DNA of 64,000 bases from Fragilaria crotonensis (Eukaryota > Bacillariophyta > Fragilariophyceae > Fragilariales > Fragilariaceae), in assembly GCA_022925895.1 (NCBI GenBank), contig JAKSYS010000059.1, forward strand, positions 88,203 through 152,202, written 5' to 3'. A program made the translations under genes and the position numbers. This document shows, piece after piece, positions 53,955 to 64,000 of this stretch (positions are counted from its first letter, which is position 1; every line of letters starts with the position of its first letter). Below the pieces are notes generated by a model. It made no database searches and was not told the origin of the DNA. It saw nothing but the letters and a program-made list of their open reading frames with translations.

Positions 53955-55800
53955 TCAATGTTGATTGTCACAATCCCCAATTTAATTCATATTCTGTGTT
54001 CAGACTTGGAGTTGCAGAAAATAGTCCTATCAATGCTTCATTGGTGATATTGATGGCACCTGTGGATTGTATGCACTAAGCTTACTCATAGACTAGTACA
54101 CAAATCAATGTGCCTCAATCCCAAAGAACATGTCCTGGGTGCCAAATTCCTTTGTAAATGCAAAATGTGAGGGCTGAAATGGAGATGCAAAAAATGCAAC
54201 TGTCAGGAATTATGAAGATTTTTTGGTCGTAGTACTGACGGCAGCCATTGATTGCAATGGATATGCAAACTGATTGACTAGTGGGCAATTCAATGAGCAA
54301 TTTGCAACTATAGCACATTTGATGCTTTCCACGTAAATGGATGATATTCAGTAGGCAGACAGTGAGATAAAACAAAATTGTACTGGTGTGGGTTGCTTGG
54401 TGTGCATTGATTGTATTGCTTGATGGCATCCTTGGAAGCGCTTCACTTTCCAAGCTCATCGACTTCTTGAACAAGATTCAATGCATGGTCCCAGAATGCA
54501 ATTAAAATACTATGCAGAAATTCTCATTTTGGAAATGAAAAACAAGCTGTCATCATGATGGTTTCTTAAGTGTGTACTGGGTGTATTGACAGCACCCTTT
54601 GATTGTCAGTACTATCCATGCCCATCAACACTTGTTGAATTCAATGCACAAATCAACACTTTGGGTGTGGGATCCTAGTTAAAGAGGTGCAAAATCTGTG
54701 GTCAACCTGGAAATTGGAAAGTTTTGGTCAATATTTGTTGAGTTTTTATTGGTTGTGGTATTGATGACACCCATTGATGGTAACTGACTTCTGGTAAACT
54801 CAGTGCACAAGCAAATCCACACTTGTTTACTTGGTGTAGGATCCGTGCTCAAATGCAAAAACTGCGGTCAGCTATGGGCATGGAGAAATGATTCTGTCAG
54901 TGTTTGTTGTATTTTCTTCGGTTGTTTTGTTGACCCTTCTTGATTCTAACAACTTTCAATACAAACTGACTGTTGTGCAAACAAGTATGCAAAACCCCGG
55001 AGTACACAACTTTTTCAGATTGGGGGTTCCCACTTCAATTCATATTCTGTGGTCAGACTTGGAGATGCAGAAGATGGTCCTGTCAAAGTCTCTTTCAGTT
55101 GCATTGGTGATAATCATGACACCCTTGGATTTTTTGTAGTGAGCTTACTTATTGGTTGAATCACAAGGCAATGCACAGCCAAGCCCCAAATATACAGGGT
55201 GCAGAGTCCCCATTGTAATGAAACATCTGAGGGCTGCATTGGAGATGCAGAACAAATCTTCTGTCAAGGATTGTTGAGGGTGTATCAGAAGTGTTTTTGA
55301 CACCCTAGGATTTTTGTAGTGAGCTTACTTATTGGTTGAAAGGCAAGTCAGTGCACAAGCCCCAAATATACAGGGTGCAGGGTCCCCATTGTAATGAAAA
55401 ATCTGAGGGCTGCATTGGAGATGCAGAACAAATCTTCTGTCAAGGATTGTTAAGGGTGTATCAGAAATGTTTTTTTTGTAGTGAGCTTACTTATTGGTTG
55501 AAACAAGTTAGTGCACAAGCCCCAAATATACAGGGTGCGGGGATCCCTTTGTAATGCAAAATCTGAGGGCTGAATTAAAGATGCAGAAAAAATTTTCCGC
55601 CAGAGTTTGTCAAGTTTGCATTGATGATACCGACGGCATCCTTTGATTGGAGCGGGTATATACACCCATTGACTAGTGTGCAATTCAGTGGGTAATTTGC
55701 CACAATTGCCAATACAGGGTTTTTGATTAATGAATATTCTGCAGTCAGACATTAATATTCCGCAGAATTGTACTGTTGTATTTTGTTGAGTGTGTATGGA
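53955..55800. repeat. diverged tandem array, about 160-215-bp units, inside the hAT element
   Basis: Recurring words are CAAGCCCCAAATATACAGGG, TGAGGGCTG(C/A)ATTGGAGATG, CTGTCAAGGATTGTT and TATTG-ATGACACCC. Three units near 55141, 55321 and 55483 are very close to each other; their spacings are 180 and 162 bp (18-bp deletion). Older units extend to about 53960 upstream and 55790 downstream with much divergence. Non-coding. Confidence 0.75.
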
Positions 55801-56218
55801 TTGTAATGATGGCTGCCTGAGATCCTTTCAACCTTTTTTGCTCATTGACTTCTTGAAGATTCAATTATGATGCCAAAATGCGAACAAAAAAATACACAAA
55901 AATGATCAATACTCAATGGATTTTGGATTTTAAAAAAAATCAAAAACTGGCATTTACTCCATCATCAAAAGCCTGAGACTCATTTACAGAAGCTTCTGCA
56001 ACAATATTTGCTTTGGGAGTTAGTGTTGGTGTTAGCGACATAAGTTAATGTGAAATTTAGGATGCGATCACATGTTATCTACTAGCTAGTGTTGTAGTTA
56101 CACAAATCAGAAGTACTTTATGTTCTGAGCTAGTCAGTTGCACTATAACAACCCTAGCATTGACTTTTGTTGCTGGAGCTTCTGTAAATGAGTCAGGTTC
56201 TGGCATGCAAGATTGTCT

Positions 56219-56830
56219 TCAGCAGCAGCCAGCAAGAAATGGAGATCCAAGATGTTGCAGCCACCACTTGCAGAATTGAGAACTTCTTGTTGTGTCCATT
56301 TTGCGGAGAAGAAGAAGGTGCTTTGCATTAAAATGTATCGCAGTCCCTGTCTCAACCTTTGCAGCACCTAACCGGGCATACAAGCAACTGTGCACATGTT
56401 TTGGCGACTTGTGGTTTCTCTCTCCCCCACTTGCTCCAGCAGCTACATTGCGGTGTACTGCAGACAGCAGGTGTTTCATTGAACTGTAGTCAGAGTTGTC
56501 GGACAACATCCGCAGCTCTGACGGTTTCATCATTGTATCCTTGAAGTTGCGAAACATCTCTTCATTTGAATTGTCGTGCTTGGACCTTGTAATGCAAGTG
56601 GCGAACTCACCGAACATTTTCTGATGACGGTCATCATTGCCATTTGCAAGACAAGCGAGAGCAATCTTGGCTTGTTGATTAATTGACGGCTTCCCCAGTT
56701 GAAGGAACTCTTCTCCGAATTCACCTGCAGTCCTTGTCCGCCTCTCAGTATACATTGGATGAGTTGAAAAGGCAAGTGCATGTGCTTCTGTGTAGATGGT
56801 TGCAAGACAATGGTCTGTTAGTATTGTCAT
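56219..56830 (-). pseudogene. hAT-type transposase C-terminal fragment
   Basis: About 200 residues of protein-like sequence: RRTRTAGEFGEEFLQLGKPS, INQQAKIALACLANGNDDRH, then SAVHRNVAAGASGGERNHK followed by HVHSCLYARLGAAKVETGTA. The GERN...H...L..RLG.....K block resembles the hAT dimerisation domain (ERN-W-S-x-F-x-H-x-K-x-R-N-R-L), and the upstream stretch resembles a C-terminal region found in stramenopile transposases. The catalytic part and N-terminal zinc finger are missing. Position inside an element with hAT-type ends strengthens the call, but the family match is by eye only. Confidence 0.55.
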
Positions 56831-57495
56831 TCAAAACAATATCATCATTACTCAGGTTCAAGCCTTACTTGACAGCACCATCAAGCTTCTTCAGGTGATA
56901 TTTTATTGCAACAAAGCAAGCATAAACAGACAGACAGAAGGTAGCATTCTTGCCTTCAAAATAGGTGGGACAGGAACTGATTGTTCAAAAAAGGACTTCA
57001 AAAGCGGCGACGCCCTTCCAATACGCCGGATCTGCGACAAGCTGCTTCAGCTTGTGCAGCTTGTCACACATGTCGATGTCAAGAGAGGGGAGTAAGGGGT
57101 TGCTGTTTGATGGACAGCACGTGCAAAAAGCATGTTTAACTTCTGCATTTCGTCTGCCTTGAGAGAATCAACTGCCAGAAAAGAATGATGAAATATTATA
57201 CAGGTGTTGTAGACAGCATGTATTAAACAGCAATTAAACAAACACATAGTTATAGTTTGCGGAGTGCGTACTACAGTGTGCTCTTGTGTTGTGTCGAACA
57301 GGGACTTTTACGCGCGGACAACGGGTAATGGGTAATGGGTGGGTATGGGTACGACCTAGTGGGCGTGGGTGGGTAATGGGTGGTCCGAGCTCGACCGTGC
57401 AAAGAGTGGGTGGGTCATGGGTGGTCCAAGCCTGCGTACCGGCTGCCTTGGATACCCATCATGGGCACAGGCGTCATACCCAGTGCAGGACTCTG

Positions 57496-59326
57496 CTGAG
57501 CACTCCTTACTAATGCAGATTGGACCTTCAGAGCTTCTTGACCATCACATTTCAAACACACCACATCTTCCCACCACTCTCTGGTCTCGACCCAAGGTGT
57601 CCTCTAGCAATCCCAAAGTATTGTCCAAAAAAGCCAGACTCAATTTTTTTGTGACAAACTGCACATGCTGTAGGTTATACATGTGGTGGGTATTGTTTGT
57701 ACATGCTAACATAACAACAAGGTGCATGTGACCTGCAAAGTGCTGAACAATAACCAACAAGCCAACATCTGTCAATTATACTGTTTGTCGTTCGAGAAAA
57801 TTAATGTTTGCAATCCAAGTATACGTTGTACGACCAGAGCTGGTCGGACATCACATGGGACTCCTTCACGTGTGTGCCTGTCATGTGCATACATCTGAAA
57901 AAGCCACCTTCCAATCCAACATGCAAGTCCATTACTGGGTTATTCTTGCCATCCAAAATCAGCTCTGCACCCTTCACCTCCTTCCACTGGCCTGTGTCTC
58001 CTGAACACAACCACGTCCCGCAATGACAAAATTCATCTACTGTCATGCACCTTGCCTTGAGCCAGAAACATTTCTTGGATGTGATGGCAAAGTTCCAGAA
58101 TTCTCTCAGCAGCATGAGCTCTCCAGGATACTTGGTGATTCTCCAAGCCATCGTCAAACAATGCAGCACACTTGATCCAGACAATATTGCCCAACAAGAA
58201 GGCTTCTCCTTCATCTTCTTCTATGATTCTGCTGCTGATGATGATAGTCATTGCCAGCCGAAGCTTGGGTGAACCAATCTGTTTCTTTTCAGGTTTGCTA
58301 GTTTCTTCTGCTGGGGCTTGATATATGCATTGGAGGATGAGATGACCTCACAGATTAAAAACCAATTTTCAGACTTGTTCTTGCTCTCAAGAGCTCCATC
58401 CTTATCATTGTTTAGAAATAAAGGTGTACACCGCTTTCTTTCTTTATGAGAGCACATCAAGATGCTGACATTGCAGCAAGGGGATAGTATGCTTTGGTGT
58501 TGTTGTATTGTGAGCAGCATTATCACCATTTCTTCGGAATTAAGAAATTTTTCCTCGCTTTTTGCTGCCAGCATTTGAACAATTGTACGCATAAAAAATT
58601 GTATTCAAGTACACTTGGGAAGGCTCCAACAGTAGTGGAGTACATAGTATCATACTTGGAATACCTGGTAAGACCATGAATCTCCTGGATGGTGGGAACA
58701 TATCTTTCCAGGAAGATTTTGTGATAACCGAAGTAATACTATTGTGCAAGTTGAGATCACCATCCACAAGGCTCTACATGAGTGACAGGGGATCAATGGC
58801 AATCCCTCATGATTGAGGCAATCTGGGTACTTTTGTTTGAATTATGGAAAACCAGGAATCAAGATCTCAATGGCAATGATGCGGCCTCATGAGCAAGCGC
58901 AGAAAGGCAGGAAGTCGACCGTGAGTTGGCGGACATGTGCTCTTATTTTGAGCCAAGTGTACAATCCTCATTGTGTCGTCAAGACTGATCTCATCACATT
59001 AATTGGTTGGCAATAGATGGTCCCTTGGCTGCTGGCCTGAGTACCTGGTAGTATTGCGCGTGCCAAAGATCGTCCTAGGCGGGGCGTTCTCCCTACAGAC
59101 GAAGTCATCATCCTCAAGAAGAGTGTGCATGTGTATGCCTCAAGTCTGGTACTAGTAGTACTCCAGTACAGCCCGTTTTTCGTTATTCCTCAACCTCAAC
59201 CTGTATGTAGACATTATCGGATCACGGTACCGTAATGTCTCGTCCTTAACTGCGGGAGTCCGCTGAACTCGAATACTGTATCACATAGATCTGATGAGTC
59301 TTCTTCAGATACTCGAGTATACTACA
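57496..59326. other. intergenic, decayed sequence, no gene supported
   Basis: Minus-strand ORFs at 57801-58214 (137 codons) and 58248-58592 (114 codons) have protein-like composition (for example WRITKYPGELMLLREFWNFA) but no domain I recognise; they may be parts of another dead mobile element. Confidence 0.35.
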
Positions 59327-60536
59327 AGTAGTGTGTTCCTCACAGCTGATCAGAGTACCACTTAAAAATGACTTTGGCCCAATAAAATGGCTTTGAACCA
59401 ATCTCTTGTGAAATTCAACGACCTCTACACAAAAAGACTCCATTTTTCAGTGTTTCACACCGTGATCTATTGTAAAGCTCTCCTTAATGAACAAATAGAC
59501 AAATAGACTCAGTTCTCTCAAATACGCATACTGTACATGAGACGTCAAAACATTGTTGCACGACCATTTTTCACATGTCAAGGATGCCCTCCCAATTTCT
59601 ACAAGCTACAGTTCTGAATATTTTCATGCGTTTGAGAGAATTCCACTTGGCGTTTGTTCTACACTGTGTGGTACAAACAGCTCATAGAAAACCCTGTACC
59701 AATACGAATTTTGATTGATGATTTACACACATCAAACTCTTGTGAAAAAAACAAAGAACGGAACATAAAATATTATTTATATATGTATACATATTTATAC
59801 GCAACTTTGAACCAGTAGATGAAAAAGGAAGACTTCTATATCATCAATAGGCAATTCGGATCTTGCTCCAGTACTTTGATCATTCTTCATTGCTGTTGAC
59901 AAGCAGATGAAGGATCAATGATACAAGAACTGTTCGTTCAACATTTATGTTTCTACGGAGATATAGTAATTTGAAACTCTTGTGAAACTATTGGTTCCAA
60001 GCCATTTTTATGTGGTAGTATGATACCCATACCACAGGATACAGGATAGAGGACGCGCAGTAGTAGTACCCAAACCCCAAACCCCAAACTGGTCATACTC
60101 CGTGGGAACAGACCTACTACAGTAGCATACATTTTTCGTGCCACAGTATGCAGTACCCTTGCACCAACGTAAGCTTCTACATGAGTGCACAGTACCCCCG
60201 TGTTGTGTTCTACTCATGCCCCAGTATTGCAGTTCATCGCATGGTATCATATGCTCAGTATGGCGTTTGTGAAGCAACCTGTGCTTTACCGGAATTCAAT
60301 GACAATTCAATCCAGTAACGTTGAATACGTACAGCACAGTAATACAGTAAGGTAAGACACAGTCGTTTCAATATAAATTACTGTCGATTTATGTACTGTA
60401 GACCTGTGGTACATGTAATCCACGTAACAGTGCAACAGTAGTACCCCAGAGTGGTCATTGGTCATACTCCGTAACACACACACACACGCACACCACACAC
60501 ACACGCACAAACCAAATAATATAAAAAGGGGTAGGA
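59327..60536. repeat. dispersed repeat R3, copy b, with nested TA-flanked MITE
   Basis: Matches 29738-30264. The first 35 bp (TGTTCCTCACAGCTGATCAG) and the last 520 bp (from GTAGTATGATACC, 60013) correspond; the interruption is the MITE at 59365-60008. AC/CA microsatellites at 60473-60510 occupy the same place as in copy a. Confidence 0.7.
59365..60008. mobile_element. TA-flanked MITE (about 644 bp) nested in repeat R3
   Basis: Ends AAAATG(A/G)CTT(T/G)G, with TA on either side (59363-59364 and 60009-60010). An additional internal copy of the terminus AAAATGGCTTTGAACCAAT lies at 59384-59402, and its reverse complement, ATTGGTTCCAAGCCATTTT, at the right end. Interrupts R3, whose uninterrupted form is at 29738. 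Non-coding. A TA target suggests a Tc1/mariner-related family, but the ends do not match the transposon at 32046-35570 (TGGCTGG). Confidence 0.7.
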
Positions 60537-60606
60537 TACGGTACAAGTACAGTACTGGTACATGTATATTTTTCAGCAAGCATCAACATTTATTCGGATA
60601 TTGGAC

Positions 60607-61903
60607 CACCCTACTGAATTCAGTTGAAATTAACTGAATTCAGTTTCCAACTCAAAAATAGGATATCTTTTGAACCAGTGCAAGTATGCGAATGTGTCCA
60701 CGTGAACAAATACAGAAGGAATCTCGTAGAATTCACGATATCAAGATGCGCTTTATTGGACCGGTAGTTGTTGAGATACGAAATTTTGAAGTTGCGTTGA
60801 AGCACGAAATTTTTCATCGTTAAGAATTAAAAAAAACGGCCTCGCAATGGCGACGGTGCCAACATCTCGGTGTACACGACGTTTCTACAACCCCAGACAC
60901 TTGCAGCTGCAAGGCACGTAAATGAAAGGCAATATAGATGTGCTCCATGAGCTTTTGCGGTGTGACAGAAGCAGAAAACGGCTTTGACGACTAGGCAGTC
61001 GTGTATAATTAGGCGTCATGATGATTTTAACGATGGGCACCTCCTCCATACCATCACACTCATGTGGCGGAAGAAGGGCGCTTGAACACGTCGTCAAGAT
61101 AATCGACAAGACTATCTTGAAGGTGGGAGCTGTGGCTGTGGAGGAACAAGCAAACAAGCTCTTGAAATCCCGACAGTTTTGAACGATGGAGATGCGTCAA
61201 AATTCTGAGCTCTGGGTTTCTGTTTTGACGATGATAATGACCCATCCCAGAGAATGTTGCATCTCTTACAAGAAGAAATCCCAATGAATGCATAAACCAG
61301 TTGTGGAATTCTGTTCCATACTGTGATCGTGGTTTTTGTGGTGGTAATGATGTCCAACCGACACTGATTAGAGCTGATGGCAAGCGACGCATCACCCAAA
61401 TCGAATTCAGACCGTTTCTCACAACAGCACTTGTTTACATTTCATTTGAGGCACAAGAGAAAATGTAGGCCTGAAAACTTCATCAGTTGATCGCTCTGTG
61501 GTGAGAAATGGCACTAAAGTCTGCAGTGCACGCGACTTTTGCAGATTGGACACATCATACCCACAACTCATCTGTACGACATTGAATTGCAAAAGACATC
61601 AAAACGTATTGCAGCTGCAAGGCAGGGTATTGGAAGTGCCTGGTATTTATCAGAAGACGCATTACATCGAGAGATAACGACATTGTAGTTGAGGACTGAA
61701 TTCAGCGAAATAGAAAATGTCGATTTTTGCTCGAGTTACAACAGTCAATAACTCAGCACCCACACAAGTAACATCCATTTTTCTTGTTACCTGATTTAAA
61801 AGCATGTAACAATGCACAAAATGAGCCCTCGATCACCTCCAGAGTGTGTTTAGTAGTTGCGATAGCGACGTTCTTGCAACTACTGAATTCAGTAGTTAGG
61901 GTG
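60607..61903. repeat. candidate inverted-repeat element with CACCCTA...TAGGGTG ends
   Basis: CACCCTACTGAATTCAGTTG at 60607 is matched by the reverse complement of CAACTACTGAATTCAGTAGTTAGGGTG (ending 61903). CTGAATTCAG recurs at 60641 and 61700. I see no clear target duplication and no coding sequence; two minus ORFs (61060-61422) look random. It might be a MITE or just a palindromic repeat. Confidence 0.4.
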
Positions 61904-62516
61904 ATTTTTAAGCCGATTTTGATTTGCTTCCAGTACTTTTATTACAGAATGCACATGTCCTTGAACTTAGTAGCTTGTGCTACTACAGTATCTCGTGGAC
62001 GGTAAGTGACAAAAGCTCAAAAGGCGAATTCTCGTCACGTCGACGTTGAACGGTCGTCAGACTACAGCCTACAGTACTGTACACGTCACATTGCAACATG
62101 ACGCATGTTCGAATGTTTCGAACAAATGGCGAATGGTTTTAGCTAAATATATAGCAACCTCCTAACTGAAAATAACCACAGAGTACGCCATCGTCTAATA
62201 AGTGCGCATAGTCATTTTGAAGTTTGCGCTCCCGTACTACGGGTGCATGTTCTATTTTTGCATCAATCGCACATTTCGAAAAAAGTTGCTAAGGGGCAAT
62301 ATCGTTTTCCTCACTTAACACCACCCATGCGTTTGCCACGATCCGTGGACGACAGAAGTGACTTTTTCGCGTCTGCGTGCGAATGCTCGAGGCTTTTTAA
62401 AGCGTTCAGCTTTCAAATCGGCCGCGACACCTCTACTACTAGTGTTGATTTGTTTACCTTCGAGCTGTTCAATTGAATCTGATTCCTCAGCTTGACGCCT
62501 GATATAGAGGTGAACA
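61904..62516. other. upstream region of HSF-2
   Basis: No gene; the 77-codon ORF at 62243-62476 has no recognisable domain. Presumed promoter of HSF-2. I did not find a clear nGAAnnTTCn array. Confidence 0.4.
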
Positions 62517-63707
62517 ATGAGCGTCGTGAATGCAGAAACAGCCAACGCCAGCGATGAAATTCCAATGACTTTTCCCCAAAGAGTACGTTTCTCTCCCCTT
62601 CTAGCTTTCCTGTACAGTCTACGTTGAGTGGCTTTCATTCAGTCACATCCCTTAAGGGCTTGGTTGTGCGAAACTCCCCAACGGGGTGATTCGTTGAGGT
62701 GTGCTTCAATGGCGTGTTCAGGGTCAGGTTTGTTCTTATAAGTATAACATCATCATGGTTTCAAGGGGTTTGAAAAATTCTGACGCTCGGCGTGTCGTAT
62801 GTGAAGTCTCACAACTCGTTTCGGTATACGCCTGAGTACCTGTCAATAAAATGTCAAATGCTGTCTCGCTCGCTTACCCACATTTTCTTTTTATGCATAC
62901 CTCCTCTACTACTAGTTGATGGAGATACTCTCCAGCGATGAACATTCTGATGTGTTGTCTTGGGTCCCACATGGGAAGGGATTCATAATCTATAAGAAGA
63001 AGAAATTCTCAGCAGAAGTGTTGCCACGATACTTCAAGCAATCCAAGTTCACATCCTTCACTCGCAAATTGAACCGATGGGGCTTCGCTCGAGTTACTCG
63101 TGGTCCAGAAACTGGTTCCTACTTTCACAAATTCTTCCTGCGAGACCAACCTCGGCTCTGTTTGCAGATGAGTTGCCAGAATGCCCGTATTCATGGCGGC
63201 GAATCGCCAGGCGCACCAGGTCCTCTCACCACGGTGGACGCGCAACATCACCAACAACAACTGCTGTCCAACATGATGCCGTATGGTCTAGGCGTAGGAA
63301 ACGGCAACTCCATCATGTCCAATCCCAATGCATTCATCCACATGCAATTTCAACAGCAGCTGCAGCAACAGCAACAACAACTTCAGAATGAGCTTCTACG
63401 ACGAGCCATGGCATCCCAAGCCAGTGCAAGTGCTACACAAGCTCAGTTGCTTAATGGTGTGAACGGCTCCACGAACTCTGCTTTGGGCGCTGATGGAAAG
63501 AACAACGACGAGCTGCTCTACATGCAAATGTTGGCTCAAACCAAAGCGTCCAGTATGTCTGCCCAGCCGCTGATGCGAGCGATGCAGAATTCGCTCTTTC
63601 CACTCCAGCCAAACAATCTTGGTGGGGACAATGGCGGCATGTCGAACAAAAACCAAGGGCAACAGGAATCTGCACGTGTGATTCCCAGGACACCATCTGC
63701 AGCATGA
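62517..63707 (+). CDS. HSF: heat shock factor-type transcription factor HSF-2, 2 exons
   Basis: Exon 1: 62517-62582, encoding MSVVNAETANASDEIPMTFP and QR; exon 2: 62916-63707; intron 333 nt (GTACGT ... ACTAG), phase 0. 285 residues. The HSF DNA-binding domain crosses the intron: FPQR | LMEILSSDEHSDVLSWVPHG, then YFKQSKFTSFTRKLNRWGFA and RVTRGPETGSYFHKFFLRD. The intron is at exactly the same codon as in HSF-1. A Gln-rich tract is at about residues 163-178. C-terminus ends TPSAA, similar to SAA of HSF-1. The N-terminal arm is only about 17 residues compared with about 137 in HSF-1. Exon 1 is inferred from frame, splice signals and the paralog. Confidence 0.9.
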
Positions 63708-64000
63708 CATGAGGAGGTGGGAGCAACGGAAGCCGTGTAGGTTGGGGGCCTTGCCGGGCGTTGCAGGCAAGTGCACAAATTCCACGCTCTCACCAATCGA
63801 ACTCATCTAAACGTTCTTTCATTCAAGAAAGAATTAATTAAAGTGCTAGATTTAAGTTATTCCAGTGGTAGTGGGGTATCAGTTAGCTCATTAGTCATCG
63901 ATGCTTTTTGTTGCCATCGATCCCTAGTCCGACGCCAACTGTATATTACAAGCGTGCACCTAATCCACATTTCAAAGTACTCCAGCAGCTTCAATCTATT
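63708..64000. other. downstream of HSF-2, nothing seen
   Basis: No gene. Contains the 3' untranslated region of HSF-2. Confidence 0.5.

Larger units (their letters stand above)
53681..57495. mobile_element. hAT transposon, 3.8 kb, with internal tandem array and transposase remnant
   Basis: TIR of 19 bp, CAGAGTCCTGCACTGGGTA, at both ends. Flanks CTGAGTAC (53673-53680) and CTGAGCAC (57496-57503) are an 8-bp duplication with one difference; 2nd T and 7th A fit nTnnnnAn. Subterminal regions contain GGGTGGGTATGGGTGGTCC-like repeats in both orientations (53700-53850; 57310-57430). A remnant of a transposase C-terminus lies on the minus strand (56219-56830). Several hundred bp on either side of the remnant have no coding homology, so the element is defective. 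Confidence 0.85.

Noticed and set aside
60473-60510. AC-rich stretch as a possible CRISPR-like or regulatory array
   Set aside because: Plain dinucleotide microsatellite shared with repeat R3 copy a.

Overview
The window is nuclear DNA of a photosynthetic stramenopile, most likely a diatom (probably pennate; species not determinable). The evidence is: short spliceosomal introns (85-573 nt) in genes with close matches to eukaryotic families; a nuclear gene for a bacterial-type ribosomal protein S15 whose first exon encodes a signal peptide ending in an ASAFAP-like motif (AAFVP), typical of red-lineage secondary plastids; a high-affinity nitrate transporter; two heat-shock-factor genes; Thr/Pro-rich secreted cytochrome b5-like proteins; and diatom-style Copia and tyrosine-recombinase retroelements. 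About half of the window is transposon-derived.

Layout. 1-4580: 5'-truncated, frameshifted Copia element. 4694-6384: three hAT-like MITEs, two of them inside a 7-bp satellite. 6900-11145: complete Copia element with 285-bp LTRs and a wrecked pol. About 11240-16285: relic of a DIRS-like (tyrosine recombinase) retroelement. 18415-20033: nitrate transporter (3 exons). 21413-22111: G-patch protein (minus). 22898-23803: membrane-anchored SET-domain protein. 25221-25883: hAT-like MITE. 26354-26806 and 36570-37418: two paralogous secreted cytochrome b5-like genes, now separated by a nest of at least six transposons (29464-35991). 38230-39712: Copia gag/protease relic. 40028-53680: a gene-rich island with a thioredoxin-like protein, a plastid-type coiled-coil protein, two tRNA-Trp genes, mitochondrial uL29m, a methyltransferase with a Tat-like leader, plastid uS15, an NDUFAF6-like complex I assembly factor and HSF-1. 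53681-57495: hAT element with a transposase remnant and an internal tandem array. 59327-61903: further repeats. 62517-63707: HSF-2.

The most interesting object is the nest at 29464-35991. By comparing copies and target-site duplications its insertion order can be read directly. Its innermost member (32046-35570) is a 3.5-kb TA-flanked element encoding a very large (about 1,100-residue) IS630/Tc1-mariner-type DDE transposase with a long N-terminal region. A sister copy of the surrounding hAT-like MITE, lying next to it, preserves the empty site. Several reading-frame breaks in the window fall in or near homopolymers, so some apparent pseudogenes could be assembly errors.

The host genes do not form an operon or a single pathway. 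The shared themes are organelle biogenesis (uS15 plastid, uL29 mitochondrion, NDUFAF6-like, plastid coiled-coil, Tat-leader methyltransferase), nitrogen uptake and stress transcription (two HSFs).
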